A stretch of DNA of 64,000 nucleotides from CAYVTM01 sp964454645 (GCA_964454645.1 CAYVTM010000001.1:590204-654203), one strand, 5' to 3'. Counted from the stretch's first letter, positions 54,344-63,904 are shown. Translations and numbers: made by a program. The notes: a model not told the origin generated them from the letters alone.

Positions 54344-55750
54344 TTAACTGAAAATTTTTCCGGGATTTAAAATATGGTTCGGATCGAAAACATTCTTAAT
54401 TCCCTGCATCAGGTCCATGTGTACGGGAGTATATTTGATTGGCATGAATTCTTTTTGCACATATCCGATTCCATGTTCACCCGAAAGTGTTCCACCCAGC
54501 GAAACCGTCAGCTCGAAAATTTCAGTAATGCCTTTCTTCAGTTCCGTGTTCCATTTTTCATCCGAAAGTTTTCCCTTGATAATGTTGATATGCAGATTTC
54601 CATCTCCCGCATGTCCGTAACATACCGATTGAAAACCATACTTCTCTCCGATCTGTTTTACTCCCGCCAACAAAGTTGGCAAAGCAGCACGCGGAACCAC
54701 CGTATCTTCTTCTTTATAGATGGAATGCGCTTTGACCGATACCGACATGTTTCTGCGCATACGCCATAACTCTTCTTTTTGCTGCGCTGAATCTGCCAGC
54801 AAGACCTCATCCACTTCCAGTTCATACAAAAGATTGGCAATACTTTCCGATTCCGATAACAAGCTCCCGTAATCGTTTCCATCCAACTCAATCAATAAAA
54901 ACGCATTAATATTTTCTTTGCGATGAAAAGTAATTTGCTCATAACGAACCACCCAGTCTACCCCATCCTTTTCCATAAATTCTAACGCCGAAGGACTATG
55001 ACCCGCTTTAAAGATCAGGGATACTGCTTCACAAGCCTTATTCACCGAAGGAAAAGAAGCAAGCATCAAAACATGATGTTTCGGCAAAGGAATTAATTTA
55101 AAAACAATTTTAGTGATGATACCCAGGGTTCCTTCGCTGCCGATCAGTAAATGAGTAAGATTATATCCCGAAGCATATTTCAGGGTATTGGCACCCGTCC
55201 AGATTACATTTCCGTTGGGAAGCACCACTTCCATGTTCAACACATAATCACGAACTGTTCCGTATTTCACGGCACGCGGTCCTCCTGAGGATTCTGCTAA
55301 ATTTCCTCCTAACATGCAGGAACCTTTACTCGAAGGATCTACCGGATACATCAATCCTTTTTCCTCTACTAAGTCCATAAAGATCTGCGTAATCATTCCC
55401 GGCTCTGCGGTTGCCTGTAAATTATGTTCATCAATCTCTATTAATTTATTCAGGCGATCGATCGATAAACATACCCCGCCCTTTACTGCTAAAGCCCCCC
55501 CGCTCAAACCTGTTCCACCGGCACGGGGTGTTACACATATTTTCTCCTGATTACAATAATTCATGATAGCAGATATTTCCTGCGTACTCTCCGGACGCAA
55601 GACTATATCGGGCGGAAATAATAAGTCTTCGGTCTCATCGTGACCATAACTGTTTCTTGATTCGGAATCGGTAAGCACATAAGTGTCTCCGATTAAACCT
55701 TTGAAAAAATGAATATCCTCGAGCGTAATTTTTTTAAACAAACTAGACAT
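54344..55750 (-). CDS. FAD-linked oxidoreductase (GlcD / D-lactate dehydrogenase type)
   Basis: FAD-dependent 2-hydroxyacid oxidase of 468 residues. The FAD-binding_4 (PCMH-type) domain has VTPRAGGTGLSGGALAVKGGVCLSIDRLN and SCMLGGNLAESSGGPRAVKYGTVRDYVL. The C-terminal FAD-linked oxidase domain has VCYGHAGDGNLHINII and SLGGTLSGEHGIGYVQKEFM. Glycolate, D-lactate and similar acids are candidate substrates. No GlcE/GlcF subunits are adjacent, so it probably works alone or with another electron acceptor. Its ATG overlaps the folB stop by 8 bases, so the two are translationally coupled, though the metabolic link is not obvious. Confidence 0.88.
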   Translation of the reverse strand: MSSLFKKITLEDIHFFKGLIGDTYVLTDSESRNSYGHDETEDLLFPPDIVLRPESTQEISAIMNYCNQEKICVTPRAGGTGLSGGALAVKGGVCLSIDRLNKLIEIDEHNLQATAEPGMITQIFMDLVEEKGLMYPVDPSSKGSCMLGGNLAESSGGPRAVKYGTVRDYVLNMEVVLPNGNVIWTGANTLKYASGYNLTHLLIGSEGTLGIITKIVFKLIPLPKHHVLMLASFPSVNKACEAVSLIFKAGHSPSALEFMEKDGVDWVVRYEQITFHRKENINAFLLIELDGNDYGSLLSESESIANLLYELEVDEVLLADSAQQKEELWRMRRNMSVSVKAHSIYKEEDTVVPRAALPTLLAGVKQIGEKYGFQSVCYGHAGDGNLHINIIKGKLSDEKWNTELKKGITEIFELTVSLGGTLSGEHGIGYVQKEFMPIKYTPVHMDLMQGIKNVFDPNHILNPGKIFS

Positions 55751-56102
55751 GATAGCGTTTTTTAAATTGTACTACAGATTCACCGATGAGTGAATCAATT
55801 AAGGGCCTGCGTTTGCAGATACAAACATCGATGGAATATACTTCCGGATATTCCGAAAGAATATCTGCATGCACATGATGCAAAACCGTTTCCAGTAGTT
55901 TTACGGATTTATTCATATTTCGTTTTACAATTTCGAATATTTTTTCATAATTCAATGTATCTTCCAGGCGGTCCCCGGGCTGCGGATCACGGTCGAGTTC
56001 CACAATAACATCCACTACATAGCGATTTCCCAGTAATTGTTCTTCGGGATAATAACCATGCAAGGAAAAAAATTCCATATTTTTTAGAGAAACACTGTAC
56101 AT
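55743..56102 (-). CDS. folB: Dihydroneopterin aldolase
   Basis: Folate-pathway enzyme converting dihydroneopterin to hydroxymethyl-dihydropterin. It has 119 residues. Start YSVSLKNMEFFSLHGYYPEEQLLGNRYVVDVIVELD with the conserved catalytic Glu (PEEQ) and Tyr/Lys pattern; the NYEKIFEIVKRNM helix and the SIDVCICKRRPLI strand end the fold. Full length. First gene of a short unit with the FAD oxidoreductase, overlapping by 8 bases. Other folate genes are not in the window. Confidence 0.92.
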   Translation of the reverse strand: MYSVSLKNMEFFSLHGYYPEEQLLGNRYVVDVIVELDRDPQPGDRLEDTLNYEKIFEIVKRNMNKSVKLLETVLHHVHADILSEYPEVYSIDVCICKRRPLIDSLIGESVVQFKKRYHV

Positions 56103-56110
56103 AACAAATA

Positions 56111-56142
56111 TTTATGATGCGATTAATTTTTGGCTACATTTG
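56111..56142 (+). promoter_or_regulatory. Promoter of glutaryl-CoA dehydrogenase gene
   Basis: TTTA at 56111-56114, 20 bases, then TACATTTG at 56135-56142. The -7 box is an exact consensus, 32 bases before the ATG; the -33 element is one base off. Confidence 0.55.
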
Positions 56143-56174
56143 TGCCGAATTTATAAACTTATTTTCAGAGAATA

Positions 56175-57356
56175 ATGGCAAAAACAGATCTTTTTGAAGC
56201 ACCTGACTATTATCTATTAGATGAACTCCTTACAGAAGAGCATAAATTGGTACGCTCGGCTGTTCGCGACTTTGTAAAAAAAGAAGTGAGTCCGATTATT
56301 GAAGAGCATGCGCAAAATGCTACTTTTCCGAAACACTTAATTAAAGGCTTAGGAGCGATTGGCGCCTTTGGCCCGACCATCCCTGCCCAATATGGCGGCG
56401 GCGGGATGGATTATATTTCCTACGGATTGATTATGCAGGAAATAGAACGCGGCGATTCCGGAATTCGTTCTACGGCATCGGTACAAGGTTCTTTGGTGAT
56501 GTACCCGATTTATGCATACGGTTCGGAAGAGCAACGCATGAAATACCTTCCTAAATTGGCTAGCGGAGAATATATGGGCTGCTTCGGTCTGACCGAGCCT
56601 AATCATGGTTCGAATCCTTCTGGCATGCTGAGCAATTATAAAGATGCCGGGGATCATGTGATCTTAAACGGATCAAAAATGTGGATATCGAATGCACCTT
56701 TCGCCGATATTGCCGTAGTATGGGCTAAAGCTGAAGACGGGAAAATACGCGGACTTATTCTCGAGCGCGGAATGGAGGGATTTACTACCCCCGAAACTCA
56801 TAACAAATGGTCGCTGCGTGCTTCGGCAACGGGCGAGCTGGTATTCGATAATGTGAAAGTTCCTAAATCGAATATACTTCCCAATGTAGAAGGATTAAAA
56901 GGTCCATTGGGCTGCCTGAACCAGGCGCGTTATGGAATTGCCTGGGGAGCTTTAGGCGCTGCTATGGACTGCTACGATACGGCTTTACGCTATTCCAAGG
57001 AACGTATACAGTTCGACCGTCCTATCGGCGGATTTCAATTGCAGCAAAAGAAACTGGCGGAGATGATTACAGAAATCACCAAAGCACAATTGCTTTGCTG
57101 GAGATTGGGTGTATTAAAATCCGAAGACCGTGCCACTGCCGCACAAATTTCTATGGCAAAGCGTAACAGCGTAGAGATTGCCCTGAGCATTGCCCGAGAT
57201 GCCCGGCAAATGTTAGGCGGTATGGGTATTACGGGAGAATATCCGATCATGCGCCACATGATGAATCTGGAATCGGTGGTTACCTACGAAGGAACTCATG
57301 ACATACATTTACTAATTACCGGTATGGATGTAACGGGATTGAATGCCTTTAAATGA
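56175..57356 (+). CDS. Glutaryl-CoA dehydrogenase (acyl-CoA dehydrogenase family)
   Basis: Flavoenzyme of 393 residues. It closely follows the GCDH pattern: SVQGSLVMYPIYAYGSEEQRMKYLP, GCFGLTEPNHGSNPSGM, KWSLRASATGELVFDNV, GCLNQARYGIAWGALGAAMDC, RPIGGFQLQQKKLAEM, and catalytic Glu in TYEGTHDIHLLITG near residue 375. It dehydrogenates and decarboxylates glutaryl-CoA to crotonyl-CoA in lysine/tryptophan breakdown; a close short-chain acyl-CoA dehydrogenase is the alternative. Intact, unlike the acyl-CoA dehydrogenase at 32400-33511. Own promoter and terminator, so a single-gene transcript. Confidence 0.9.
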   Translation: MAKTDLFEAPDYYLLDELLTEEHKLVRSAVRDFVKKEVSPIIEEHAQNATFPKHLIKGLGAIGAFGPTIPAQYGGGGMDYISYGLIMQEIERGDSGIRSTASVQGSLVMYPIYAYGSEEQRMKYLPKLASGEYMGCFGLTEPNHGSNPSGMLSNYKDAGDHVILNGSKMWISNAPFADIAVVWAKAEDGKIRGLILERGMEGFTTPETHNKWSLRASATGELVFDNVKVPKSNILPNVEGLKGPLGCLNQARYGIAWGALGAAMDCYDTALRYSKERIQFDRPIGGFQLQQKKLAEMITEITKAQLLCWRLGVLKSEDRATAAQISMAKRNSVEIALSIARDARQMLGGMGITGEYPIMRHMMNLESVVTYEGTHDIHLLITGMDVTGLNAFK

Positions 57357-57375
57357 TCCCCAAAACAAATAATAG

Positions 57376-57410
57376 AAAAAGCCCGATTAAACATATATCG
57401 GGCTTTTTTA
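57376..57410 (+). terminator. Intrinsic terminator after glutaryl-CoA dehydrogenase gene
   Basis: Twelve-base arms AAAAAGCCCGAT / ATCGGGCTTTTT around a 9-base loop, followed by TT. The stem includes a GCCCG core. Confidence 0.85.
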
Positions 57411-57412
57411 TG

Positions 57413-57689
57413 AAACAATATTTCGTCTTTGGAAATTATCTTGTGTTCTTATGAGGGTGAATTTATATATTGCCATTGCTAAACTAAAAATCTGCACCTG
57501 ATTATATGATTTTTCCGGATTTGACATGCTTGATTATGGAGGGTGGTCGGGGGATGTTTTAAGTTAAAATGAACACAAAAATAACTATTTGGGCACAGGG
57601 ATATAAGTTATTGGGGGGTATATAGCATATATAAAATAAGTTAGCGATCATGCAGGACGACCCACGAAACAGACTGACAAAAAGAAAAT
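57413..57689. other. Gene-free stretch before the DHFR-like gene
   Basis: No credible gene. The last 60 bases (GTTAGCGATCATGCAGGACGAC, then CCACGAAACAGACTGACAA, just before the ATG) recall the conserved segments next to mobile gene cassettes in some Bacteroidota, but no second copy or integrase was found here. No promoter consensus was seen. Confidence 0.4.
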
Positions 57690-58280
57690 ATGAAAAAAGT
57701 AATTGCAGCAATCAATATGACGCTTGACGGGTTTTGTGACCATACCTCAGGTGTCCCTGACGAAGAAATACATCAACATTACGCTGACCTGTTGAGAAGC
57801 GCTGATACCGCTTTATATGGCAGGATAACCTACCAGCTTATGGAATTTTGGCGAACCGTGCTGGAAAATCCCACAGGCGATAAAGCAATGGACGACTTTG
57901 CAGTCGCAATAGACAACACCCCGAAGATTGTTTTTTCCCGCACACTGAAAAATGTAGATTGGAAAAGTGCGAAATTAGCAAGTCAAGACCTTGAGAAAGA
58001 AGTTTTGGAACTCAAACAACAATCGGGTAAAGACGTTTTTGTGTGCAGTCCGAGCTTGATTGTAGCTTTGACGAAACTTAATTTAATAGACGAATATCAA
58101 CTTTGTGTTCACCCTGTTATCGCAGGAAGTGGTTTACCATTATTTAAAAACATCAGCGAAAAAATTACGCTTAAACTTATAAAAACCAAAACGTTTAGCT
58201 GTGGTGCAGTCATTCTTTATTATGAACCGACATCAGAAAAACAACGAACCGCTAAAGCGGGGCAGAACGGCTTTGATTGA
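57690..58280 (+). CDS. Dihydrofolate reductase-family protein (RibD C-terminal-like)
   Basis: 196-residue reductase-fold protein: MKKVIAAINMTLDGFCDHTSG at the start, ALYGRITYQLMEFW in the middle, and VFVCSPSLIVALTKLNLIDEYQLCVHPVIAGSGLPLFKN near the C-terminus, the pattern of the RibD_C/YyaP group rather than FolA. It probably uses NADPH, but the substrate is unknown. The gene stands alone between two gene-poor stretches, and its C-terminal residues and codons look unlike those of neighbouring genes, consistent with acquisition, though this is an impression rather than a measurement. Confidence 0.85.
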   Translation: MKKVIAAINMTLDGFCDHTSGVPDEEIHQHYADLLRSADTALYGRITYQLMEFWRTVLENPTGDKAMDDFAVAIDNTPKIVFSRTLKNVDWKSAKLASQDLEKEVLELKQQSGKDVFVCSPSLIVALTKLNLIDEYQLCVHPVIAGSGLPLFKNISEKITLKLIKTKTFSCGAVILYYEPTSEKQRTAKAGQNGFD

Positions 58281-58634
58281 ACATTTGTGCAAGATTCACT
58301 GACAATACTTCTTTAAATACTGAATTAAAGAAAATCATAATGTTTAAGGAGAATTAGTTCAACTATAGCAAACATTGTGTTTATTATCAGCCACTCTACC
58401 ATGCCCCCATCCACAAAACTCTTCCCACCCTCCTATCCTGCTCTTGTCTTTTCCACAATGTCAGGAGTCCTCTTTGCGGTTTAAAATATTGTATTGCCCT
58501 AACATATACCCCTAAAAAAAATCCACTCAAACAATAAAATTTAAGTGAAGCAAAGATAGCTATGAAAGCATCTATTAGCTTTTTAAATAAATATTTACTT
58601 TAGCATAAAGTAATTCCAACAATAACACGAACAC
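58281..58634. other. Gene-free stretch of 354 bases
   Basis: No gene, strong hairpin or repeat recognised. A TTTACTTTAG sequence about 35 bases before the next gene is near the -7 consensus but not exact. Confidence 0.5.
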
Positions 58635-60107
58635 ATGAAAAAAACCTTCATAATCATAATTATCCTATTTTCTACAATAAGCTCCGGCTATGGGCAAACA
58701 AAGAAGGCGCATGAGGCTTATCAACGCATTGAGCGATACCTGAATGATGTTAACGACATTGGTTTCTACGGAAGTGTTTTGATTGAATTGAGCGGGGAAC
58801 CTGCAGTATCAAAAGGGTACGGGTATAGCAATATTGGCAGGCAGATTAAAAATTATTCTTCAACAATCTACGACATAGGTTCTATCACCAAACAATTTAC
58901 AGCAGCGGCAATCCTGAAGTTAGAAATGCAAGGCAAGCTTTCAACGAATGATAAATTATCGGAATTTATTGAAAATGTACCTGCGGACAAAGCTAGCATT
59001 ACTATTCACGATTTACTCCGCCATCAGTCGGGGCTCATCAGCAATGTCGGCGGTGACTATGAAAAAATAAGCGAAGAAGAATTTTTGGATAAGATTTTAT
59101 CATCCCGGTTAACATTCGAAACCGGCACGGATGCTTCGTATTCGAATATTGGCTATAGTCTGCTGGCGATCATCATTGAAAGAGTTTCCAGGCAGAGTTA
59201 TGAAATATATTTGTATGAAAATTTATGGAAGCCTGTTCAAATGGAGATGACGGGTTATATAAGACCTGAGTTTGACACAAGCCAGATCGCCACAGGTTAC
59301 CGGTATGATAATAGTGTATGGGGGAAACCTGTCGAAAAAGCTTGGGATAGCACTGCGCCCTACTGGCATTTGAAAGGAAATGGAGGGATACTCTCAACAA
59401 TCGAAGATCTTTACAAATGGCATCGATGTTTAATGACAGAAAAAGTATTGTCTAAAGAAGCTAAACAAAAATTGTATTATCCTGAGTTAAGGCCGGGGGA
59501 AGATGCAAGTGCTTATTATGCTTATGGATGGGACGTTTCACAAACGGCCAGAAAAACAACTCAGGTCTGGCACAACGGATCAAACCGGATTTTTTATGCC
59601 GATCTTCTGCGATTTATTGACGAGGATATCAGTCTGATAATGCTAAGCAACAAATCGCACTCTCATTTCAACAACTTAAATTTTGAGCTGTCGAAAATTA
59701 TTTTCAACCCAAACTATAAACCCGAAATTCCGGCTGCCGATAATGAAGTTAACCGAAATTTCACCAATCGCATCCTCCAAACCATTGCAACATCAGGCTT
59801 AGAGCAGGCAAAAGCGGTTTATAAGAAAAAGGAAGAAAACGAGCATCTGTTGGAATTTTTAATGCGCAATGAAGGTTTTAATTACATTGATAATGATAAG
59901 CCTGAAATTGCGATGCAAGTTTTCCAAATGAATGTTTTGACTTATCCTGCTTCATCAAAATCATTGCAAGGCTTAGCCGAAGGGTATATGGAAACGGGAA
60001 ATAAAACACTGGCTCTAAAATATTTTAAAGAGAGCCTGAGCATAAACCCTGAGAATCGTTTTGTAATCAGGATGATTAAGAATTTAGAAGAAGAATCGGA
60101 ATATTAA
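58635..60107 (+). CDS. Serine hydrolase (class C beta-lactamase fold) with C-terminal TPR
   Basis: 490-residue exported protein. The signal peptide ends SSGYGQ. The beta-lactamase domain (about 30-345) has SITK (S83, K86) as SxxK, the YSN triad member in ASYSNIGYSLL, and HNGSNRIF as the K/H-T/S-G equivalent. Such proteins are D-Ala peptidases, esterases or beta-lactamase-like enzymes. A C-terminal region of about 80 residues has a tetratricopeptide repeat (ALKYFKESLSINPENRFVIRMI). No beta-lactamase function should be assumed. It stands alone. Confidence 0.88.
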   Translation: MKKTFIIIIILFSTISSGYGQTKKAHEAYQRIERYLNDVNDIGFYGSVLIELSGEPAVSKGYGYSNIGRQIKNYSSTIYDIGSITKQFTAAAILKLEMQGKLSTNDKLSEFIENVPADKASITIHDLLRHQSGLISNVGGDYEKISEEEFLDKILSSRLTFETGTDASYSNIGYSLLAIIIERVSRQSYEIYLYENLWKPVQMEMTGYIRPEFDTSQIATGYRYDNSVWGKPVEKAWDSTAPYWHLKGNGGILSTIEDLYKWHRCLMTEKVLSKEAKQKLYYPELRPGEDASAYYAYGWDVSQTARKTTQVWHNGSNRIFYADLLRFIDEDISLIMLSNKSHSHFNNLNFELSKIIFNPNYKPEIPAADNEVNRNFTNRILQTIATSGLEQAKAVYKKKEENEHLLEFLMRNEGFNYIDNDKPEIAMQVFQMNVLTYPASSKSLQGLAEGYMETGNKTLALKYFKESLSINPENRFVIRMIKNLEEESEY

Positions 60108-60361
60108 AAATTATTCAGGAGATTTTATTCGATGGGAACCGAATTATACCTGTATATTGTTCTTCTATAGCCGGACATGAAATAAACAATTGCGGTATAT
60201 GAATGAAAGTTTGTACATATTTTCAAAATTGAATTATGGGAACCCGTTGATAATGTGTTAACAAAATTGGGTGAGCAAACGACTAAGTAAGTACAATATA
60301 AGCAGACTTTATAAGATGATTGTTTTAGATATGTTCGATACTGAAATTTAGATAAGCAGCA
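60108..60361. other. Gene-free stretch of 254 bases
   Basis: No gene or terminator recognised. A minus-strand open frame here overlaps the methyltransferase and is judged spurious. Confidence 0.5.
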
Positions 60362-60991
60362 ATGGATAGCTATAAGGAAACCTTCGAAACCTGGAATAAG
60401 ATTGCTTCGCTGTATCAGGAAAAGTTTATGGACCTGGACTTGTACAACGAAAGCTATGACTTTATTTGCCATTCCATACCCAAAGCGAATGGAAAACTCC
60501 TGGAGATCGGATGCGGCCCGGGAAATATTACCAAATACCTTTTATCCAAACGTCCGGATCTTGATATCTTAGGAATTGATGTTGCCGAAAACATGATTAT
60601 GCTAGCGCAACAGAATAATCCCGAAGCAAGCTTTCAGGTGATGGACAGCCGGAAGATTCACGGGCTCAACTCTGCTTTTGATGGTATCATCTGCGGGTTT
60701 TGCATTCCCTATTTATCTTCCGAAGAAACGGAAAAGTTAATATCCGATGCACATGCTTTGTTAAATGAAAAAGGATTGATCTATATCAGTTTTGTAGAAG
60801 GAGGTTCTGAACAATCGGGTTATAAAGTAAACAGTGCCGGCGACCGGGTGTATTTCTTTTTTCATAGCTTAGACACAATTGTAAAGGATCTGCAAGATAC
60901 CGGTTTCGAAAACATACAAATCAGTAGAGTGGAGTTTAAAAGATCTGAGAATACGAAAGAGCTCCATACGATTGTGACTGCCCAAAAATAA
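60362..60991 (+). CDS. Class I SAM-dependent methyltransferase
   Basis: 209-residue Methyltransf_25/11-type enzyme. Motif I LLEIGCGPGNITKYLLSK, then ILGIDVAENMIMLAQQ with the acidic residue that binds the SAM ribose, and the motif III-like FDGIICGFCIPYLSSEE. The substrate is unknown. It is convergent with the AraC regulator gene (25-base gap). Confidence 0.9.
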   Translation: MDSYKETFETWNKIASLYQEKFMDLDLYNESYDFICHSIPKANGKLLEIGCGPGNITKYLLSKRPDLDILGIDVAENMIMLAQQNNPEASFQVMDSRKIHGLNSAFDGIICGFCIPYLSSEETEKLISDAHALLNEKGLIYISFVEGGSEQSGYKVNSAGDRVYFFFHSLDTIVKDLQDTGFENIQISRVEFKRSENTKELHTIVTAQK

Positions 60992-61016
60992 AGCAATGAA
61001 CAATTAGGAAATCTAT

Positions 61017-62063
61017 TTACAGGCGCTTCTTACTATTATGCAATCGGCAGATAGTTTCTTTCTCTCTGAGGAAATTTCCGGGGGGCACCCCCTCATAATT
61101 CTTAAAGCTGCGCGAGAAGCTTTGTACACTGGAGTAACCGACGAGGTAAGCAATTTCCTTTAAACTGCTTTCACCTTTAGCGATAAGATGCTTAGCCTGT
61201 TCAATCTTTAGCTCTTCATTAATTTCCTGAAAAGAACTCCCCTCCTCTTTGAGTTTCCGTTGCAAGGTGCGGGCGCTCATATTGAGCATGGTAGCAAGCT
61301 CCTCAATTTTAGGTGTATAAAAATTATTTTTCTGATTTAAGAGCATGCGCACTTTGCTGCTTATTTTTTCTTTATGTTGAACTTCTTTAAGCTTCTCTGT
61401 ACAAAATTCGTACATGTGATCGTAGATCGCTTTGTTGGCACTCAATACCTTTATGGAAGCTGTTTCTTTACTGAAAGATAGCCTGTTTTGAGCAGTATAG
61501 AAATGTACTTCATTGAAAATTTCACGATATATTTTATAATATTTTGCTTCGCGGGTATAAGCAAAACCGGCTTTCAACGGCTTAAGGGATTGTCCGCATA
61601 AAAATGCAGAAATCAATAAAGTCAGGCTCATCGCATGATCGCATGCCATGCTTGCACTGAGCGGATCCTGCGAAACCCATTCTTTATTCGGGACGTATTC
61701 AATATATACTTCGGAAGCATTTTCTTCCAGGCGATAGAAAAACATATCGCCCATGAGTAAGGAAAAATCACAAAAAGTTTTCCAGGCATCAATTAACCGA
61801 TCGCTGCTTTGCATCAGCCCTGCAATCCAACTCAGGTTTGAAAAAGTCAGATTCTTTCCGAAAGACAGGCCAATTAAAGGATATTGCGTTAATTTATGTA
61901 TCACTTTCCACATAACAATGCCTTTTGAGGAATCAATCATTCCCAACCTATCCGCATCACGGTCGGGATTGATATCGGCACGCTTTAAAATCTCGGCTTT
62001 GGTATATCCAAATGATTGCATCTGATCGGCCAAACTCAAAAGAATATCCCGGTGTACCTGCAT
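61017..62063 (-). CDS. AraC-family transcriptional regulator (Arabinose_bd type)
   Basis: 348-residue regulator. The N-terminal half resembles the PF12625 (Arabinose_bd) domain found in ArgR/OruR-like AraC members (MLSLADQMQSFGYTKAEILKRADI-like start, then LTQYPLIGLSFGKN). The C-terminal half (about 240-340) has two HTH motifs, KIEELATMLNMSARTLQRKLKEEG and LKEIAYLVGYSSVQSFSRSFKNYEGVPPGNF. It is divergent from the DUF4345 gene with about 85 bases between, so that gene is the natural candidate target. Confidence 0.87.
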   Translation of the reverse strand: MQVHRDILLSLADQMQSFGYTKAEILKRADINPDRDADRLGMIDSSKGIVMWKVIHKLTQYPLIGLSFGKNLTFSNLSWIAGLMQSSDRLIDAWKTFCDFSLLMGDMFFYRLEENASEVYIEYVPNKEWVSQDPLSASMACDHAMSLTLLISAFLCGQSLKPLKAGFAYTREAKYYKIYREIFNEVHFYTAQNRLSFSKETASIKVLSANKAIYDHMYEFCTEKLKEVQHKEKISSKVRMLLNQKNNFYTPKIEELATMLNMSARTLQRKLKEEGSSFQEINEELKIEQAKHLIAKGESSLKEIAYLVGYSSVQSFSRSFKNYEGVPPGNFLREKETICRLHNSKKRL

Positions 62064-62149
62064 GTCGCAAATTGATGAAAGTTTGTCGTCTTTGGGTGAA
62101 TCGCTGTCAGGTTTCAGCTGTTTCTTTGCCCAAAATTAAAAATAAAATT

Positions 62150-62548
62150 ATGGATAAAAATAAAATCATTCAAATTCTGTCCTTCGGGATACTGGCACTT
62201 TCGGTATTGAGTATTACTATGGTAGCATTCATGGCCTTCGGCAATCCCAAATCGGTCATGGCCCTGGTGCATGTTCAGATTGATAATACGGATGCCTACA
62301 GTTCTGTTCGTGGAGTGTATGGCGGTGTCGGACTTACTATTGCCATCGCTATGGTTTATGGGATGCTGAAGAATTTAAAACTTACCATGGGCTTTACGGC
62401 TCTACTCTGGGGCATGTATGCAATCTCACGTATCCTCACAGCAATGATAGATGGGCCGCTCGGAGCATTCGGAACACAATGGGTTTACACCGAATCCTTT
62501 TTATGTATCGTTTGTTTAATCCTTTGGATCAATACAAAGAAAGCCTGA
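62150..62548 (+). CDS. DUF4345 domain membrane protein
   Basis: Membrane protein of 132 residues with four hydrophobic helices (about 9-30, 50-70, 75-93, 108-127). The AYSSVRGVYGGVGLTIAIAMVYG segment is the DUF4345 signature. The ATG at 62150 begins a normal N-terminus (MDKNKIIQILSFG); the longer open frame upstream (62012) overlaps the AraC gene start and is rejected. Divergent from the AraC-type regulator, which may control it. Function unknown. Confidence 0.8.
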   Translation: MDKNKIIQILSFGILALSVLSITMVAFMAFGNPKSVMALVHVQIDNTDAYSSVRGVYGGVGLTIAIAMVYGMLKNLKLTMGFTALLWGMYAISRILTAMIDGPLGAFGTQWVYTESFLCIVCLILWINTKKA

Positions 62549-62731
62549 ATCCATCGCTCCTTTTTACATCTGCCGGCAAACAGGCGGTATTTCTATCTCA
62601 TCGCTATTATACCCGGAACCGGCCATCCCCCATGAAATAATACAAGGTATCGGTGAAATTTATAGCCGAATTAACAAAGTATTATTTTTTTTAGCAATTA
62701 ACGCTATCTTTAATCATCATAAGATCCAAAA

Positions 62732-63196
62732 ATGAATATGCTAAAATTAATATGCTTAAGCACTTTGAGTATTGTGCTGATCAGTTGCGGAAATAATCCG
62801 GAGGATAAGTCTGCTAAGGAACAAGAAAGCACAACACAAGAAACACATCATTCGGAAGAAATTTCGGGAAGTATAGAACTGAATAATGGTGAGAAATGGT
62901 TGGTCAATGAAGAGATGAAACCTTTTATAAATGCCGAAATCTATTTACTTGAAGAACACCTGAACATGAATGCAGGCGACCATCTTGCATTGGCTGCAGC
63001 ATTGAAAGAACAAAACGAGGGTTTAATTAATAGTTGTACCATGGAAGGAAAAAGCCATGATGAATTACACAAATGGTTACATCCACACATGCAATTAATC
63101 GATCGTTTAAGCAAGGCTGAATTGAAGGAAGAATCGGAACATATCATTGAAGAAATACAGGCCTCTTTTGAAACCTATCATAATTATTTTCAATAG
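62732..63196 (+). CDS. Small lipoprotein, function unknown
   Basis: 154-residue lipoprotein: signal with lipobox LISCG (Cys about residue 19), then an acidic, Gln/Glu/Ser-rich linker and a helical body containing His/Glu-rich segments (HDELHKWLHPHMQL, EHIIEEIQASFETYHNYF). The His spacing could support metal binding, but this is a guess. A TATCTTTA box (62705-62712, one base from -7 consensus) lies 20 bases before the ATG. Followed by a small membrane protein gene 54 bases later. Confidence 0.65.
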   Translation: MNMLKLICLSTLSIVLISCGNNPEDKSAKEQESTTQETHHSEEISGSIELNNGEKWLVNEEMKPFINAEIYLLEEHLNMNAGDHLALAAALKEQNEGLINSCTMEGKSHDELHKWLHPHMQLIDRLSKAELKEESEHIIEEIQASFETYHNYFQ

Positions 63197-63250
63197 AGAA
63201 AATACTTGTATTACTTATTACCCATGCGTTCATAAAATTCATTATCGAAA

Positions 63251-63649
63251 ATGAATACAAAAGCGTTGATTTTTCTACTGATGCTAAGCTCCCTGTTCGG
63301 TTATTTAGAATGGGGCGGTGATAAGCACTCTTTTTTATTCGAAGCCGAATGTGAAGTATTCCGACAAGTGCTGAACGATCCCAAACACCTGATTCATCCT
63401 TTTGTGCTTTTGCCGCTTCTGGGACAAATCTTGTTATTGCTGAGTTTGCTTCAGAAAAAACCGGAAGCTATTCTCATCTATACAGGGATGACTTGCCTCG
63501 CTTTATTGTTGGGATTTATGTTTTTCATCGGAATTATCGGAATGAATTTCAAAATTTTTATTTCTACCCTACCCTTTACGGTATTGGTGGTATTAACAAT
63601 TACCCATCTCAGAAAGCAAAAGCTTAGAAACAAAAAGATAAATACCTAA
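63251..63649 (+). CDS. Small multi-pass membrane protein, function unknown
   Basis: 132 residues with four predicted membrane helices (about 4-18, 50-67, 73-95, 100-118) and a basic tail (RKQKLRNKKINT). The first loop carries GDKHSFLFEAECEVFR. I do not recognise a family. It lies 54 bases after the lipoprotein gene on the same strand and could be in the same transcript. Confidence 0.65.
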   Translation: MNTKALIFLLMLSSLFGYLEWGGDKHSFLFEAECEVFRQVLNDPKHLIHPFVLLPLLGQILLLLSLLQKKPEAILIYTGMTCLALLLGFMFFIGIIGMNFKIFISTLPFTVLVVLTITHLRKQKLRNKKINT

Positions 63650-63861
63650 AAGCAGAAAGGGTATTTTAATATGATTATACTCAATGCTATTGTATTGTCA
63701 GGATAGTTATGACCTGAAGCTACTCCCCTCTTGCCACTACCGTAAACATACAACCCTGATTCTAACCATCATTATTTTTATTCATTTGATAGTAAAAATT
63801 CGAGATGTATCGAGAAGGCATATCCCTTCGTAAAACTGCAATAATCTACAGATTAAGGAAT

Positions 63862-63904
63862 AAAAAAATGCCGGGAATGTATAAACCATTAGCGGCATTT
63901 TTTG
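63862..63904. terminator. Intrinsic terminator-like hairpin near the right end
   Basis: Eleven-bp perfect stem AAAAAATGCCG / CGGCATTTTTT with a 19-base loop. A/T runs flank it on both strands, so it could work in either direction. It lies 213 bases after the last gene in the window. Confidence 0.65.

Noticed and set aside
60125..60472. Open frame on the minus strand before the methyltransferase
   Set aside because: Overlaps the methyltransferase start and has no recognisable family; the gap is better called empty.
62012..62149. Upstream extension of the DUF4345 gene
   Set aside because: It would overlap the start of the AraC gene on the other strand, and the N-terminal residues do not fit; ATG 62150 gives the family start.
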